64,000 nt of DNA from Psococerastis gibbosa (Eukaryota > Arthropoda > Insecta > Psocodea > Psocidae): NCBI GenBank assembly GCA_963971405.1, contig OZ020486.1, positions 30,589,419-30,653,418 of the forward strand, written 5' to 3'. Shown here piece by piece: positions 21,651 through 31,859 of the stretch. The notes beneath the pieces are model-generated. The model was given only the letters and a program-made list of their open reading frames with translations. It was not told the origin of the DNA and did not search any database. The translations under genes were made by a program, and so were the position numbers. How positions within the stretch are numbered: position 1 is the stretch's first letter; the number at the start of each line of letters is the position of its first letter.

Positions 21651-22585
21651 CAGGTGAAAACATACGTAATTGTGTGTTTATACCATTGCAGCCTACGTTC
21701 CTGCGGTTGGGCTGTTTGATAACTTACGTTATAAGGAAGATGATTAGGCCGATTCTACAGTTTATAGTGAACTTTACTGGGGAAAGAAGCCTCCATTATG
21801 TTGAACGGTATGCAAAGCTTTATCGGACGTATTGTAGAATCCGCCCTCAAATCCAATCCCACAGCAACTACAACAAAATGGAATTTCTACGCAATAATCA
21901 GCCCCCGGTTGTTCTCACAGTTTCAATTTTCAGTTCCGTTGCTGAAATCCGAACATCAGCGGAAACGCGGTTTTATTCTAGAAAGATTTTAACAGTGATA
22001 ATGCCTTGTGCGGGATTTTATAGTGGTGTTACTTTGAAATACAGTAAATTTTGAGTGTATATATGTAGAAGGATATATAGAAAGGATACGGCAGCTTTGT
22101 AATAGGAGCTGTGGGGAACAAAACCGCTCCAGCAGCTCCATTACCCCCCCCCCCCCTGCCATATTAATTGACACACTTGCCTTAAATTCGCTAACAGTTT
22201 CGCATTACAATAGCCAGCGTTGTCTGGGTGAACTGATGTGGAGACTGAGTCAACATTTTACGAGAGCGGCTTCCAAATACAAAGACTTTATTTTATATTT
22301 TACGGTATCTCATTAGATACATTTTTATTGCGGCGTTGAATGTATGGTTTCTGAATATAAAGGGAGGTAGTTTCTAGCAAATCCGGTAAATTGCAGAACA
22401 GGGGAACTGGCTGCGGTATATATAGCGGTTGCATTGGAGCAAATATTGTTCAATAGTAATAATAAAAATAAATAATACAAATAATTATAAAAATCTTTAT
22501 TAAAAATAAATAAATATGGATATTGTGGGATTCTATTCCTTCTATTTATAATAACAGTCACACTACCTCATATAATTAGGACTGT
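21651..22585. other. Unassigned sequence with a 162-codon frame
   Basis: A plus-strand frame at 21566-22054 (162 codons) begins inside repeat Z and continues into unique sequence. It shows no known domain, no periodic signal I can see and a mixed low-information composition, so I do not call it a gene. A poly-C run lies near 22146-22158. From there to 22585 nothing was recognised. Confidence 0.35.
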
Positions 22586-22592
22586 TTCAAAT

Positions 22593-22672
22593 TTATGTCA
22601 GACAGACATTTCGTAAAGATATTTATTTCCTGGTTTCTGGGACCTCAAAAAGTTTAAATCCACTGAAATTTC
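22593..22672 (-). mobile_element. Helentron-like element, internal fragment
   Basis: The reverse complement carries ATTTCAGTGGATTTAAAC, TTTTTGAGGTCCCAG and TTACGAAATGTCTGTCTG, colinear with the 5' third of the 840-bp elements. Both termini are missing. Confidence 0.65.
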
Positions 22673-22865
22673 TACTTACTTGCTTTACTTTATCCAATGC
22701 CAGCTCTTGGCATCTCTGCCATACGCCGACGAGCCTCCCTGTAAAGACGCAATGGGTTTCTGTCTTGGTTGCTGGAGAGGGCTGCGCAATTCTGAAAGTG
22801 TAGACCGTCCATGAAATTTCTAAATCGACAATTTCGACAGTCACAAAGTTTCCTTACATACTACA

Positions 22866-23085
22866 TTAAATAAATAAATAAATAAATATTGACTCTTTTG
22901 TTCTATTACTAAGCCAACCTAGCGGAGTTAGGGCTACAAGCCCTCTCTTACACTCAACTAGGAAAGCACGGGACCACCTGCTTTACATGACCTCCGAAGC
23001 ATGGTCAGAAAATGTAGCAAGTGAGACTCGAACCAACAACCATTCGGGTGAAAGTCGGAGTCTGTACCACTACTCTACATGTCCT
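22866..23085 (-). mobile_element. SINE1, near full-length
   Basis: On the minus strand it begins GACATGTAGAGTAGTGGTAC, has TTTCACCCGAA at the anticodon-loop position and a perfect B-box-like GGTTCGAGTC, and ends GCTAGGTTGGCTTAGTAATA with a TTTATTTATTTA tail. The TTTCACC loop and the box spacing point to a tRNA-Glu(UUC) ancestor. The middle (TGCTTCGGAGGTCATGTAAA and the flanking GC-rich part) is shared with the other copies. Target duplications are not clear. Confidence 0.8.
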
Positions 23086-23094
23086 ACCTACAAT

Positions 23095-24600
23095 ATGTAT
23101 AAAGAAGAAAGCAAAAACGTCGTAGCTACATATTTTATGGGGCCAAAGTGCAGGCATACCGTATAAGCTGCTGGGGATCAAGCTGAGGTATTAGTGACCT
23201 ATGAACCTGTTACATTTTAATGGGCCTCGGAGAGGTTGCCAATGCCTTTTAGGGGCAATCAACCAGCCAATATTGGAAACTAAACCGCAGGGGATATCGG
23301 ATTAAACAGTTGCCACGGCCTTTTCAAATAAAAAAAGCAGCCTCTGCCCATTATTACTATATTGGGTAGTTCAGAGGCCGGAATTATGGTGCATAGGTAG
23401 CATAGCTCAATTTCGTGATTGACGTTCTTTGTTCAAATCCTCTGTGTCAACAAAAAAATTTTGGTAGGAAAGATGCCCATTTGTGCTGGTATAACAGAAG
23501 ACGCAGTAGAAGATTTTGGTACGCATACATCACTTGAATACTTAGCTTATAGGTATGGACATTCTCACCCGCAATATAGGCCGAACTGAGTAATACGTAT
23601 TCAAAGCACTACATGAGAAAGGAAACGTTGGAATATTTTAATATTTTATCCATCGATTAGACTTGAAGTTTTCCAAAAACTCAGAGATAGCGAGAGTATG
23701 CGAAAAGATATTTGAAAATTCGAAACGCGGCTCCCATCGATTTCAAAGCTACAGTACGTGTACAGCCGGCTGAAACTATGCAATCGCGTATCTTTGATAT
23801 TCTCGGGAAAGCATATTTTTCCAATTGTGAGGATTGGCATGGAGCCCGCGCGGTGTATAGGGTGACCCGGCCATTCAGCTGAACCCCTTCATCCTCAGAA
23901 GCTTATGGTCGATTTGTATTTAACAACTTCCTTTGAACGGACGCTGGTTGTATAAATGACCTTATTCTCGCAGCTACTGTTCCTTTTTTACGCTTTCCTC
24001 GTCCTTTCCTAGACTTATTAACTGCCCGTCTGGATTCAGAGCTTAGCTTTACCCTGGGCAGAGCTGCAGCCTTTTCAAAGCGATTTATACGCTGGAGTAT
24101 TGAGGAAAACCAAGCTACTCGAGCTACGAATATTCAATAAGTATACTAAACAGTTACCGAGTAGCATGTGTGAATGAAGTTATTTTCTAATCGTTGTTCG
24201 GTCTGGGAAAGTTTTACATAATATGGGTCATTTAATAAAATATTCGCAAAAAAACTTTCGGATTAGGGATCAATCTGTAGCACGATACTAAAAACAAACG
24301 TTCGAAATTAAACATCCACAAAGCCAACTTGGCAGCTGACAGCTAACGATTTCGCAAAGCAATGCGTATCGCATCGCAGAAATTGTCAATGAGGTTGATT
24401 GGGGGATATAAACTTTTAAATGACCGGATACCTCCAAATAAGTGGTTGCCATTGACATAAAGCCACTTTTCAAGGATAAATTTCACGACCAAGTTCCAAG
24501 TATAAAGAAAAGTCTACACTTAGTGCTGTTCCCATCAAGGCCCGCCGAAATTTTTAAGGTCCCATTAAGGAATAGAGCACGGCGCCATCATTCATAGGTA
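23095..24600. other. Unassigned sequence, no gene seen
   Basis: No protein or repeat family was recognised. Short frames (61-64 codons on the minus strand at 23646-23840 and 24288-24473) are unremarkable. Confidence 0.4.
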
Positions 24601-24604
24601 GATG

Positions 24605-24692
24605 CATGGCCAGAGAATGTAGCAAGTGTGGGACTCGAACCAACAACCTTTCGGGTGAAAGTCGGAGTCTGTACCACTACTCTACATGTCCT
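24605..24692 (-). mobile_element. SINE1 tRNA-like head only
   Basis: The minus strand shows GTAGAGTAGTGGTACAGACT, TTTCACCCGAAAGGTTG and GGTTCGAGTCCCACACTTGC, the best-preserved tRNA-Glu-like head in the window. The 3' half is absent. A 74-codon frame crossing it on the plus strand is not a gene. Confidence 0.75.
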
Positions 24693-24699
24693 GACTAGT

Positions 24700-25320
24700 G
24701 TTGTTGGGGCTGGGTTTATGAACAAAAGGCTTAGCAAAAAACTGATTGTTCAGTACCAATATAGACAACACACGGGAGTTAAGATTTATTGTCTCCCGTG
24801 TTATCAACACATCATGAGGTTAGATGAGCAATGTTGCCACAGTGCCATGTAGCAACCAAACCCAACTCAGTGAAACACTCACTGAGGAAGGGGCCGGCCG
24901 GAAGAATCCTACCTCAAGTTAATTGAAAAAATTCTCAGAAACAGGTGTCGGCAAAGGCATCTTCCGGAAGATAATGAATAAGAAGACAGCAAAAGGAAAA
25001 AATGTAATGAGGAAGTCAATGGAGAGGGTGGAATTCTTAAAGCACAAGAGCTAAAACTCATTAGTCCCGCAACTTCCCGCAATGAAACTGGATTAAAATG
25101 ACAAAGTTTCAATAAAAAAGTTTGAATTCATCCCTTAATTAGTTTGCGAGTTGCAATACTCAGGCACGCAGTGCTCCCCCCCCCCCCTGCTGTCACAACT
25201 TTTTAACATGATTTCTTGTGGGAGAGGAAAGCTGGCGATTCCCACAATCAGGTTTGTTAATCTGCTTTACCTATAATTGCATTGGCGTTCCGCATCCAAT
25301 TGAACTTAATAAACAAATAA
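24700..25320. other. Unassigned sequence, no gene seen
   Basis: Includes a poly-C run near 25175-25187 and a 67-codon minus-strand frame (24909-25112) without a recognised product. Confidence 0.4.
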
Positions 25321-25327
25321 TTCTCGC

Positions 25328-25436
25328 CTGCTTTACATGCCCTCCGAAGCATGGCCAGAAAATGCAGTAAGTGTGGGGCACGAACCAACAGCCTTTTGAG
25401 TGAAGTCAGAGTCCGTACCAATACTCCACATACCCT
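25328..25436 (-). mobile_element. SINE1, 3'-truncated and diverged
   Basis: Matches the SINE1 head and middle: TTTACATGCCCTCCGAAGCA, GCCAGAAAATGCAGTAAGTG and a mutated B box (GTTCGTGCCCC on the minus strand). More diverged than the copies at 22.9 and 24.6 kb. Confidence 0.7.
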
Positions 25437-25527
25437 GACATCATTCCGCTAGCATGTCCATAGCAAAGCATTAAATCACCGACAAAAAATTCGTCGTATT
25501 TTCTCGTAGCAATTGAAGCTATTGTAG

Positions 25528-25673
25528 TAAGGCGGTGTTTCCACCGACCTCTCATTGCAGAATGCAAATGACATTGACGTGGTAGCAGATACCATTAATA
25601 GGTCTTGAATGTCTGCTACCACGTCAATGTCATTTGCATTCTGCAATGAGAGGTCGGTAGAAACCCCGCCTTA
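25528..25673. mobile_element. PIF/Harbinger-like MITE, 140-bp palindrome P2
   Basis: The element 25531-25670 is flanked by TAA (25528-25530) and TTA (25671-25673). Its arms of nearly 60 bp are almost perfectly inverted: TTTCCACCGACCTCTCATTG is mirrored by CAATGAGAGGTCGGTAGAAA. They meet across about 20 bp. It shares GTCTGCTACCACGTCA and the terminal GGCGG ... CCGCC with P1, P3 and P4. It has no coding capacity and could extrude as a cruciform. Confidence 0.85.
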
Positions 25674-25774
25674 GGGAGAGATTTGAAAATGTTTTGTAAA
25701 CAAGAAATTTAATTATTTTATTTTAAACGTAATTGTCAAATTTCTGGTCAATACACAATTATTATTATTATTAT

Positions 25775-25875
25775 TAGCTTGGGGATGCGGGATGTATTAT
25801 TCTGTAAGTTATTGTATTTTTGTAATATATGCTCCTTGTCCAGGGAATACTGGACATGGAAATGAAAGAAAGAAT
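25775..25875 (+). repeat. Repeat X, copy 2
   Basis: Preceded by an ATT run, then AGCTTGGGGATGCGGGATG, a T-rich centre, and the hairpin CCTTGTCCAG/CTGGACATGG followed by AAATGAAAGAAAG. Colinear with copies at 51.9 and 63.7 kb. Looks like the 3' end of a LINE or SINE. Confidence 0.75.
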
Positions 25876-25879
25876 GGCG

Positions 25880-27970
25880 GTGGATTTTGGACGAAATTTA
25901 TTAATATAATGTTCCACAGCCTAAAAGTCATGAAAGTGGTAATTAAACATTCATAAATAATACAATTTTTTCATTTGAAATCTTATTGCTTCTGAAAATC
26001 CGGGCAAAGTGCATTAAACCATTTTCTTTTTAAAAAATTGCAAACCAGTCGAGATATTGGACTACTTTTTGAGAAAGCTCGAATTTTTTTACGAATTTTT
26101 CATCGGACCACATTCATACCTTTGGGGCTGTGGAGTGGAGAAACTAATTAATTTTTTCTTATTTGTATAAAAACTAATAGTGGGGGTGTCCTTTGGAAGG
26201 ACTTCCATAACTTTGGGCAATTGGTGTTAGTGATGGTACTGACCACTGGCGGCCACACAGGCCTGCTATATAATAAAATGTAGGGGAACCTTTTTTCTTT
26301 CTAAAAGTTCTACTACAATCGATGTATCCTATAAAATTTGACTATGTGCAACAACAACAAAAAGTGGAAAGTGGGGTCTCCTAATATGAAACTGAATGTA
26401 CTCAAGGGATCTTGAGATTATTTAAAATGTAAAATTTTTGACTTTCAGCCATTTCCCTGTTTATAAACTCTATTGTATATCCTCCATTATTTTAATCGAT
26501 CGTGAATCTATAAAAATCGAAAAAAAAGTGACCACTAATAGGCCAATACATACTAAGCCTTGCAAAATCGTTGTGAACTGTGAATGAAAATAAAAATAAA
26601 TCATTTAATTTATGGGAATGTTTCTTTTCAGTCAAAATTTACATGAAAAACGTTTTACTGGGCTTGAGGACAAACTTTCCTTAAATAAGAAAAGAAAACT
26701 CAAATAACTTGAGAACGGATTTCCCTAAAGTGCTGCTCTAGTTTGCTTTACTTTTGTTTTTCTCTTTAATTAATTTACCGGATAAAAATTTCTTATCTAC
26801 AACCCATTTGGTTATAGTTAATATTTTCAGTGAAAAAGAACGGCGAGAACCAATGCCTCACTATTAAGTTAATGCAATTAAGGGACCCCATTAATAATTA
26901 AAACTTCTCGTCTTACTTGCGGATAAATAAGACAAGTACGCATGTAATTTGATGCCCAAATGTTGCGAATACTCGAATGTGTTATTTTTTAAATCTGATT
27001 TTTCACCTGGAACGCGTCGCGCGAAGATAAAATGACGGAAAGTTGAAAATTATCGAAATATTTCTCGGAGATAGTGCTAAAAATGCTGACTTACCACTAA
27101 TTACGATGATTTACACTAGGGATAAAAATAAATGATCAATCGTTGATCATTACGTTAACCATATTGGGGGCTTTTTATTAGAGAAAAATTCAATGTTTGA
27201 GTATTTGTTTACAAATACTCGGCTACCAGTCTAAGCCTGAGTATTTTTAACTTTTTAACGGGCTATGGATTTTTTTTATCCTTCTCTATGTCTAGGCATA
27301 AACAGAAGAATTTTATATGTATTTATATATTATATATTTCATACCAGTATTACGAGTATGAATACCGAAATGAAGCAGAACTAATTTAAAAAAACAACGT
27401 ATAATTTTCAATTAAAGAGCAAACGCTTCAGGGAGGAGGGCATTTACAGTATGACCAACATCCCCCGGTTATTTTACGCAATTTCCGCTGCACGCCACAT
27501 CTACTGGCATAAGCCACAGCTCGTTTCAACCCCCTCTTTATAGTTGTTAATACTGTAAATCAAAATTTAAGGCTTCCGCGTTTTAGGTAAGTTAGAGGCT
27601 CGTTATATTGGGTTGGCCACAGATTTGTAAGGAGAGAACAAATTGCAACGTTAGGTTATATCCATGCGCACCAAAATTATGGCGAAATGGTGTTATAATG
27701 GCGCCCGATGCTTAAAAATGAAAAGGAACCTACTTTCTAAGAGATGCAACAATTGTTGGCTCTACGGTCGATATTAACGGTTAAATAATGACTTTCCTGG
27801 AGGGAATCGGTCAGAAGTGGTAGGACGTAGGGCAAGCTGTTTTAGACGGTCCCTGGGCAACCTCAGTGTCCAGTGAGCTCCCGATAGCAGTCTTGTACCC
27901 GTCGGATTTGGAATAAGCCAAAAAAAAAAGACTGCAAAAAACGGATACAGGGAGGAAGGGGTTCAACTGT
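25880..27970. other. Unassigned AT-rich sequence, no gene seen
   Basis: No open frame of interest in 2 kb apart from a 62-codon minus-strand one (27811-27999). A small palindrome TGATCAATCGTTGATCA lies near 27133. No repeat family was recognised. Confidence 0.45.
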
Positions 27971-27973
27971 CTC

Positions 27974-28119
27974 TTAGGCGGGGTTTCCACATACGTCAAT
28001 AGTCTATGGTAAATGTGATATTGACGTTTTAGCAGACATTAAAGACAGTAAAAATGTCTGCTACCACGTCAAAACCATATTTACCATTGACCACTGACGC
28101 ATGTGGGAACCCCGCCTAA
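27974..28119. mobile_element. PIF/Harbinger-like MITE, 140-bp palindrome P3
   Basis: The element 27977-28116 is flanked by TTA and TAA. Its arms start GGCGGGGTTTCCACAT and end ATGTGGGAACCCCGCC, with ATGTCTGCTACCACGTCA before the right half. It is exactly the same length as P2 (140 bp) but its arms are more diverged. Confidence 0.85.
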
Positions 28120-28124
28120 GGGTC

Positions 28125-29210
28125 GTTCCCATCGTCCTTTGAAAAGCCCGGGTAAGGAATACTGCACAGCATCGCTATGCATTGGTAGATAGCGGTGCCA
28201 TTCACTAACCTTTAAAGAATACTTCCCAAGCAATGACCGAGACTTAGGGCGGGTTCCAAGGTCGTCATCATAAAAATATAAAATATGCAAGGTAAGGTAA
28301 CTTATGGGTTTAAAAAAAAAAAATCTGTTTTTTGCGTGAAAAAATTAAATATTAAAAGAATAAATAAATAAATGCGAGTATCTTTGGCTGTGGATTACAA
28401 GAGCCAAAACAACAACAGACATATTGTGTAACATGAAAATGAAGTCACACTCCAATTTGTTATGTTGGAATCCTACAACTCAGAAACGGTTCTTTGCCAC
28501 TTTCCTATACGTTTCACTGCTATCGGCAACATGTAGCTTATAATTTGCCACCATCTATTCTATTTTATTATCGTAGATATCAACAGTTAACTAAGAATAA
28601 TAATGGGTCTAAGAATAAGAGTAGTCAATCACTGTCCCAAGAATTTGCATTTTTAACATGAGTTTCCCTACTCCAAAGCATTGGTGGGCAGTCGAAAGCT
28701 CGAAACTACTCTATATGTACAACATTCATCCGTATTTTGGGAATTGACGCGGCTTATAAATACACAAACGCACATCCTGCCAAATGTTGATGCTCAAAAT
28801 TGTCCTCTTTAACCAAATAATAAAGGTAGAAAAATTTACTCAGATCCAGCTTGTATTTACTTTAGCAAAAGGGAAAAACGTGGGTGGGCTTAATGTTATC
28901 CATTAAAAATTTTCCATTTCGAAGTATTTTTATTCTTTTTTAACTTTTTAGCACTCGGAATTTACGAGGAAACACCATATTAATGATAAGTAGACGTTTA
29001 TTATCAAAGTGAAATCAGGATCGGTTTCTCACAAGGAATATTTATTTTGTGAACTAATCACAGATAACACTATGCCCTATGAGAACATGAACATTTTTTT
29101 TTTCTTCAAAATGTTTACGTTTCTTCAAGATAAAGACCATTGATGGAATTCTGTCAGGTACCTTATATGAATACCCCCCCCCCCCGTATATAAAAAAAGG
29201 TGAGCCTTCC
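28125..29210. other. Unassigned sequence, no gene seen
   Basis: AT-rich; contains a poly-A run near 28310 and a poly-C run near 29175-29185. A 69-codon frame at 28081-28290 begins in the preceding MITE and is not a gene. Confidence 0.45.
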
Positions 29211-29217
29211 ATGTCCA

Positions 29218-29405
29218 TAAGCTAAGTGCAGGGGACTGTTCTAGAAGGGTCAAGAGTTGTGGAGTGCCGCTATGCCGGTATCTGAATCGCTTCTTATGAA
29301 TGGGGGTTGTGTGGAACGCCAGATTTTCATATTATTTTGTTAGGTAACTGCTTGGTTAAGCTTAGTGTAGGGAACTGTTGTGGAGTGCTGCTGTGCCGGT
29401 ACCTG
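29218..29405. repeat. Diverged direct repeat pair
   Basis: AAGCTAAGTGCAGGGGACTG ... GTGCCGCTATGCCGGTATCTG (about 29219-29284) recurs as AAGCTTAGTGTAGGGAACTG ... GTGCTGCTGTGCCGGTACCTG (about 29357-29405). The second unit is shorter. It precedes the GC-rich tandem block and may belong to the same element. Confidence 0.65.
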
Positions 29406-29440
29406 CTTGGTTTGGATTCAATAACTAAATAGGGCCACTC

Positions 29441-29661
29441 CGACCATTCTCAGGTGTCATGGGAACCCCGAAGGGGTAATGCCTAAGGCGAGGCCCCGAA
29501 GGGGAGAGCTGCCACCCGCCGCAGGCTCAGGGGGGGCGGGGCCGCGAGGCGGTCCCCTACGACCATCTTCTGGTGCCATGCGAGCCCCGAAGGGGCGAGC
29601 TGCGTAATGCCCATTGCGAGGCCCCGCAGGGGCGAGCTACCGCCCGCCACAGCCGCAAGGT
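29441..29661. repeat. GC-rich tandem repeat, ~119-bp period
   Basis: Two units, from 29441 (CGACCATTCTCAGGTGTCAT) and from 29560 (CGACCATCTTCTGGTGCCAT), each carry GCCCCGAAGGGG/GCCCCGCAGGGG and ACCCGCC motifs that can pair with themselves. GC content is far above the surroundings. A 102-codon frame starts inside (29573) and continues into the LINE tail downstream, reading MPCEPRRGELRNAHCEAPQG. It may be the internal or 5' part of a LINE derivative. Confidence 0.75.
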
Positions 29662-29699
29662 ATATATTTGTATTGTATTGTATTTAATCAAGTCGTTTT

Positions 29700-29905
29700 T
29701 CATTTCATTTCATTCAATACCAACGGCGGGAAGATGGCTGCAGGGATGTTCATGGAACCACTGGAAGGACGAACTAGAAACCGACCTCCGCGAGCTGGGA
29801 GTCCGTAGATGGGGGAGCACCATACAAACCCGAGATGAGAGGAGTTTTGTCGAGCAGGCCAAAGCCCATCAAGGGCTGTAGAGCCAGAAGAAGAAGAAGA
29901 GTCCT
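29700..29905 (+). pseudogene. LINE ORF C-terminus with AAG tail
   Basis: The frame ending at 29881 reads DELETDLRELGVRRWGS, then RDERSFVEQAKAHQGL and a stop, followed by AGCCAGAAGAAGAAGAAGAG. The DLRxLGVRRW ... DRDExxxxVEQAKAHxGL pattern is a familiar extreme C-terminus of arthropod LINE proteins. The stop plus (AAG)n marks the 3' end. Everything upstream of about 29700 is not reverse-transcriptase-like, so the copy is truncated or rearranged. Confidence 0.65.
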
Positions 29906-29909
29906 TAGT

Positions 29910-30225
29910 ATTAGTTGCAATGCTGGCTTAAAAAATGTAAATACTGAGAATAAGGACTCCGAAATATTGAAATTTATTGATTTAATGGCCAATTCAGAGT
30001 TGTTTATTTAACGGTCTGAGCTGAAAAAAAGAATTGAACGTGGAGCATACATATATTATGGTACATTTTTAGAATAACCGATGGCAGTGGACATTAAGGC
30101 GCTTATTCTTACAGAACCCCAGATTTTACCATTCACAAAATATTTTTTTATGTGCGTACGAACGTCTTCTTTCACAGGACCCTTCAAATAAATGTGAAAG
30201 AGTCGTAGCACCTTATTCCATATAA
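29910..30225. other. Unassigned sequence, no gene seen
   Basis: Only a 72-codon minus-strand frame (29774-29992) overlapping the LINE tail; not a gene. Confidence 0.45.
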
Positions 30226-30229
30226 ATAA

Positions 30230-30458
30230 TAAGGGCCCATTTACAGCAGACGGCTGCAGGAGCGGGTCTGGCGTAAAATAAACATAAGAAAAGCTTGCAG
30301 TTTCTTTACATAGAACTTAGTCTCTTTTTACGATAAGTTTCACAAGGTTTATAAGAAGAAAACACTTTGCCCAATGTAAACACGGAATGAGAAGCTTGTC
30401 CTATGTTTATTTTACGCCAAACCCGCTCCCGCAATCGCTTGCTATAAACAGGCCCTTA
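30230..30458. mobile_element. Tourist/PIF-like MITE (223 bp) with ~67-bp TIRs
   Basis: The element 30233-30455 is flanked by TAA and TTA. The left arm (GGGCCCATTTACAGCA ... GCGTAAAATAAACATAAG) is mirrored by the right arm (CTATGTTTATTTTACGCC ... TGCTATAAACAGGCCC). About 56 of 67 arm positions match by eye. The GGGCC start and TWA flanks fit PIF/Harbinger. A different family from P1-P5. Confidence 0.8.
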
Positions 30459-30459
30459 G

Positions 30460-31250
30460 GGCTTAGGTGTACGGCTTAAATTAATAACATACCGCAGTCC
30501 CTGAAATGAAATTCCTCATCGCTCCAGCGTCAAACACTGTCAAACATCAAAATTCAAAACTGTGTTTATTTAATACAAATTACGATGCAACATTATTGAT
30601 TAAACTATAATTGGTAATCACATGGTAATTTCTACACATAATGTTGTAATCAAGCGTTAGTAACTGCCTGAATAAACAGTAACGAATGTGACATTAATTG
30701 AAGAGACTAAACAGTGAATAGAAAATGATACCGTGGCAATTTTAATGTTTACAATATTTAATATGAATTTAAAATTATTAAAACCCACGTATTTAGCTAC
30801 ATCTCATTAGCAGCTTACGAATATGAATGGTAAATAGACAAATTTTCCACAAAATATAACATGGTGCTTACTTATAGACAGTAGCTACAGTAAATGTAAC
30901 TCATATTGAGTTGACATAACAATTTTATAATTAAAGAATGTATTTCACACATTATATTTTAGCCTATTGAGTGTTGACAATATTTAGCTGCTCTTTTTAG
31001 AGTTTTGGATTTAACGATAGTCCTTATTTCAGAAAATACTAAAATATAACAGCACCACACACACTATATTTTTATATATGTATATATTTATTTATTTTAA
31101 TTTTTTTAAATATATACCCATGCAGCAAAAATCGTAGGTGTGCTAACCGCTCTGCTACTACCCTGTCACTACTCCTGTGAAATTGAGCTTGAAAAAGAAA
31201 ACGAAATTGTATGGTGGGGCCAATGTTTAATATGTATAATGTATAATACA
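30460..31250. other. Unassigned AT-rich sequence, no gene seen
   Basis: Low-complexity AT-rich DNA. A 68-codon minus-strand frame (31072-31278) runs into SINE2 and is not a gene. Confidence 0.45.
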
Positions 31251-31266
31251 GTGTAACGATGTCATA

Positions 31267-31506
31267 GCCGGCCGCCATACCAAGTTGAATCCAGCGGACC
31301 AGATCAGGTTCAAAGATGCAGATAACTTGGTTGTGTGCAACAGTGCGGGTAGGGAAACATGGTAGGACTTGTCCTGGTCACCTCCGAACTAATCGTGTGA
31401 CTTCACTGTGTTTCCCAAGTGGTTCGGAATCCCCTATAATCAGGAGGTCCACTGTCCTATGGGCCCACACCGTGGCCTGGGACTGTGTCCAACCATGCTA
31501 CTACTA
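31267..31506 (+). mobile_element. SINE2, full-length copy
   Basis: A 240-bp unit flanked by a perfect 12-bp duplication AACGATGTCATA (31255-31266 and 31507-31518). The plus strand starts GCCGGCCGCCATACCAAGTT and ends CAACCATGCTACTACTA, the (CTA)n tail. This is the best-defined copy and fixes both ends of the family. The string GGTTCGGAATCC near 31421 resembles a B box but is too far from the 5' end for a normal tRNA head. Confidence 0.85.
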
Positions 31507-31676
31507 AACGATGTCATAACAATTAAGTTCGGCGTAAGAGGATATGTCACGTAGAAAATTGGCACCCCCAAATTAAATACTTTTCATTATTTATTTAATT
31601 AACTCAGCAAGTTATTAAAAATTTGGCTCATGTAAGTTGTAGAAGACTACTTCGTGCATCATATAACTTAATTGGG

Positions 31677-31849
31677 CATGGCCGTGCCCAGGGGGTGGTC
31701 CGTGGGGTCCGGACCCCCCCTCAAATAAATTTTTGTATGTAAACCTGTATGGCTTGAAGAATTTATCCATTAATTCATTAATAAATTACGTTTAAAAAAA
31801 TGTGGACCCCCCCCCCCGAATTGGAATTCAAACCTTCGGTACGGCCTTG
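31677..31849. mobile_element. hAT-like MITE (173 bp) with poly-G/C interior
   Basis: Ends CATGGCCGTGCC and, reverse-complemented, CAAGGCCGTACC. Flanks TAATTGGG (31669-31676) and TAATCGGG (31850-31857) agree at 7 of 8 positions. Same terminal family as 38760. No coding capacity. Confidence 0.8.
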
Positions 31850-31859
31850 TAATCGGGTA

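Noticed and set aside
21566-22054. 162-codon open frame as a gene
   Set aside because: Begins inside dispersed repeat Z, has no known domain or supporting signals, and such lengths occur by chance in 64 kb over six frames.
23385-23450. Possible tRNA gene (TAGCTCAATTTCG and GTTCAAATCC)
   Set aside because: The A- and B-box-like strings are too close together and no acceptor or anticodon stems pair; at most a decayed SINE head.
24605-24692. Functional tRNA-Glu gene
   Set aside because: B box and anticodon-like loop are good, but no acceptor-stem pairing is evident and the same sequence recurs as part of SINE1.
29441-29661. CpG island promoter
   Set aside because: The GC-rich block is a two-unit tandem repeat adjoining a LINE tail and has no downstream gene.
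31316-31507. 63-codon frame as an independent gene
   Set aside because: Contained within SINE2, whose boundaries are fixed by target duplications.
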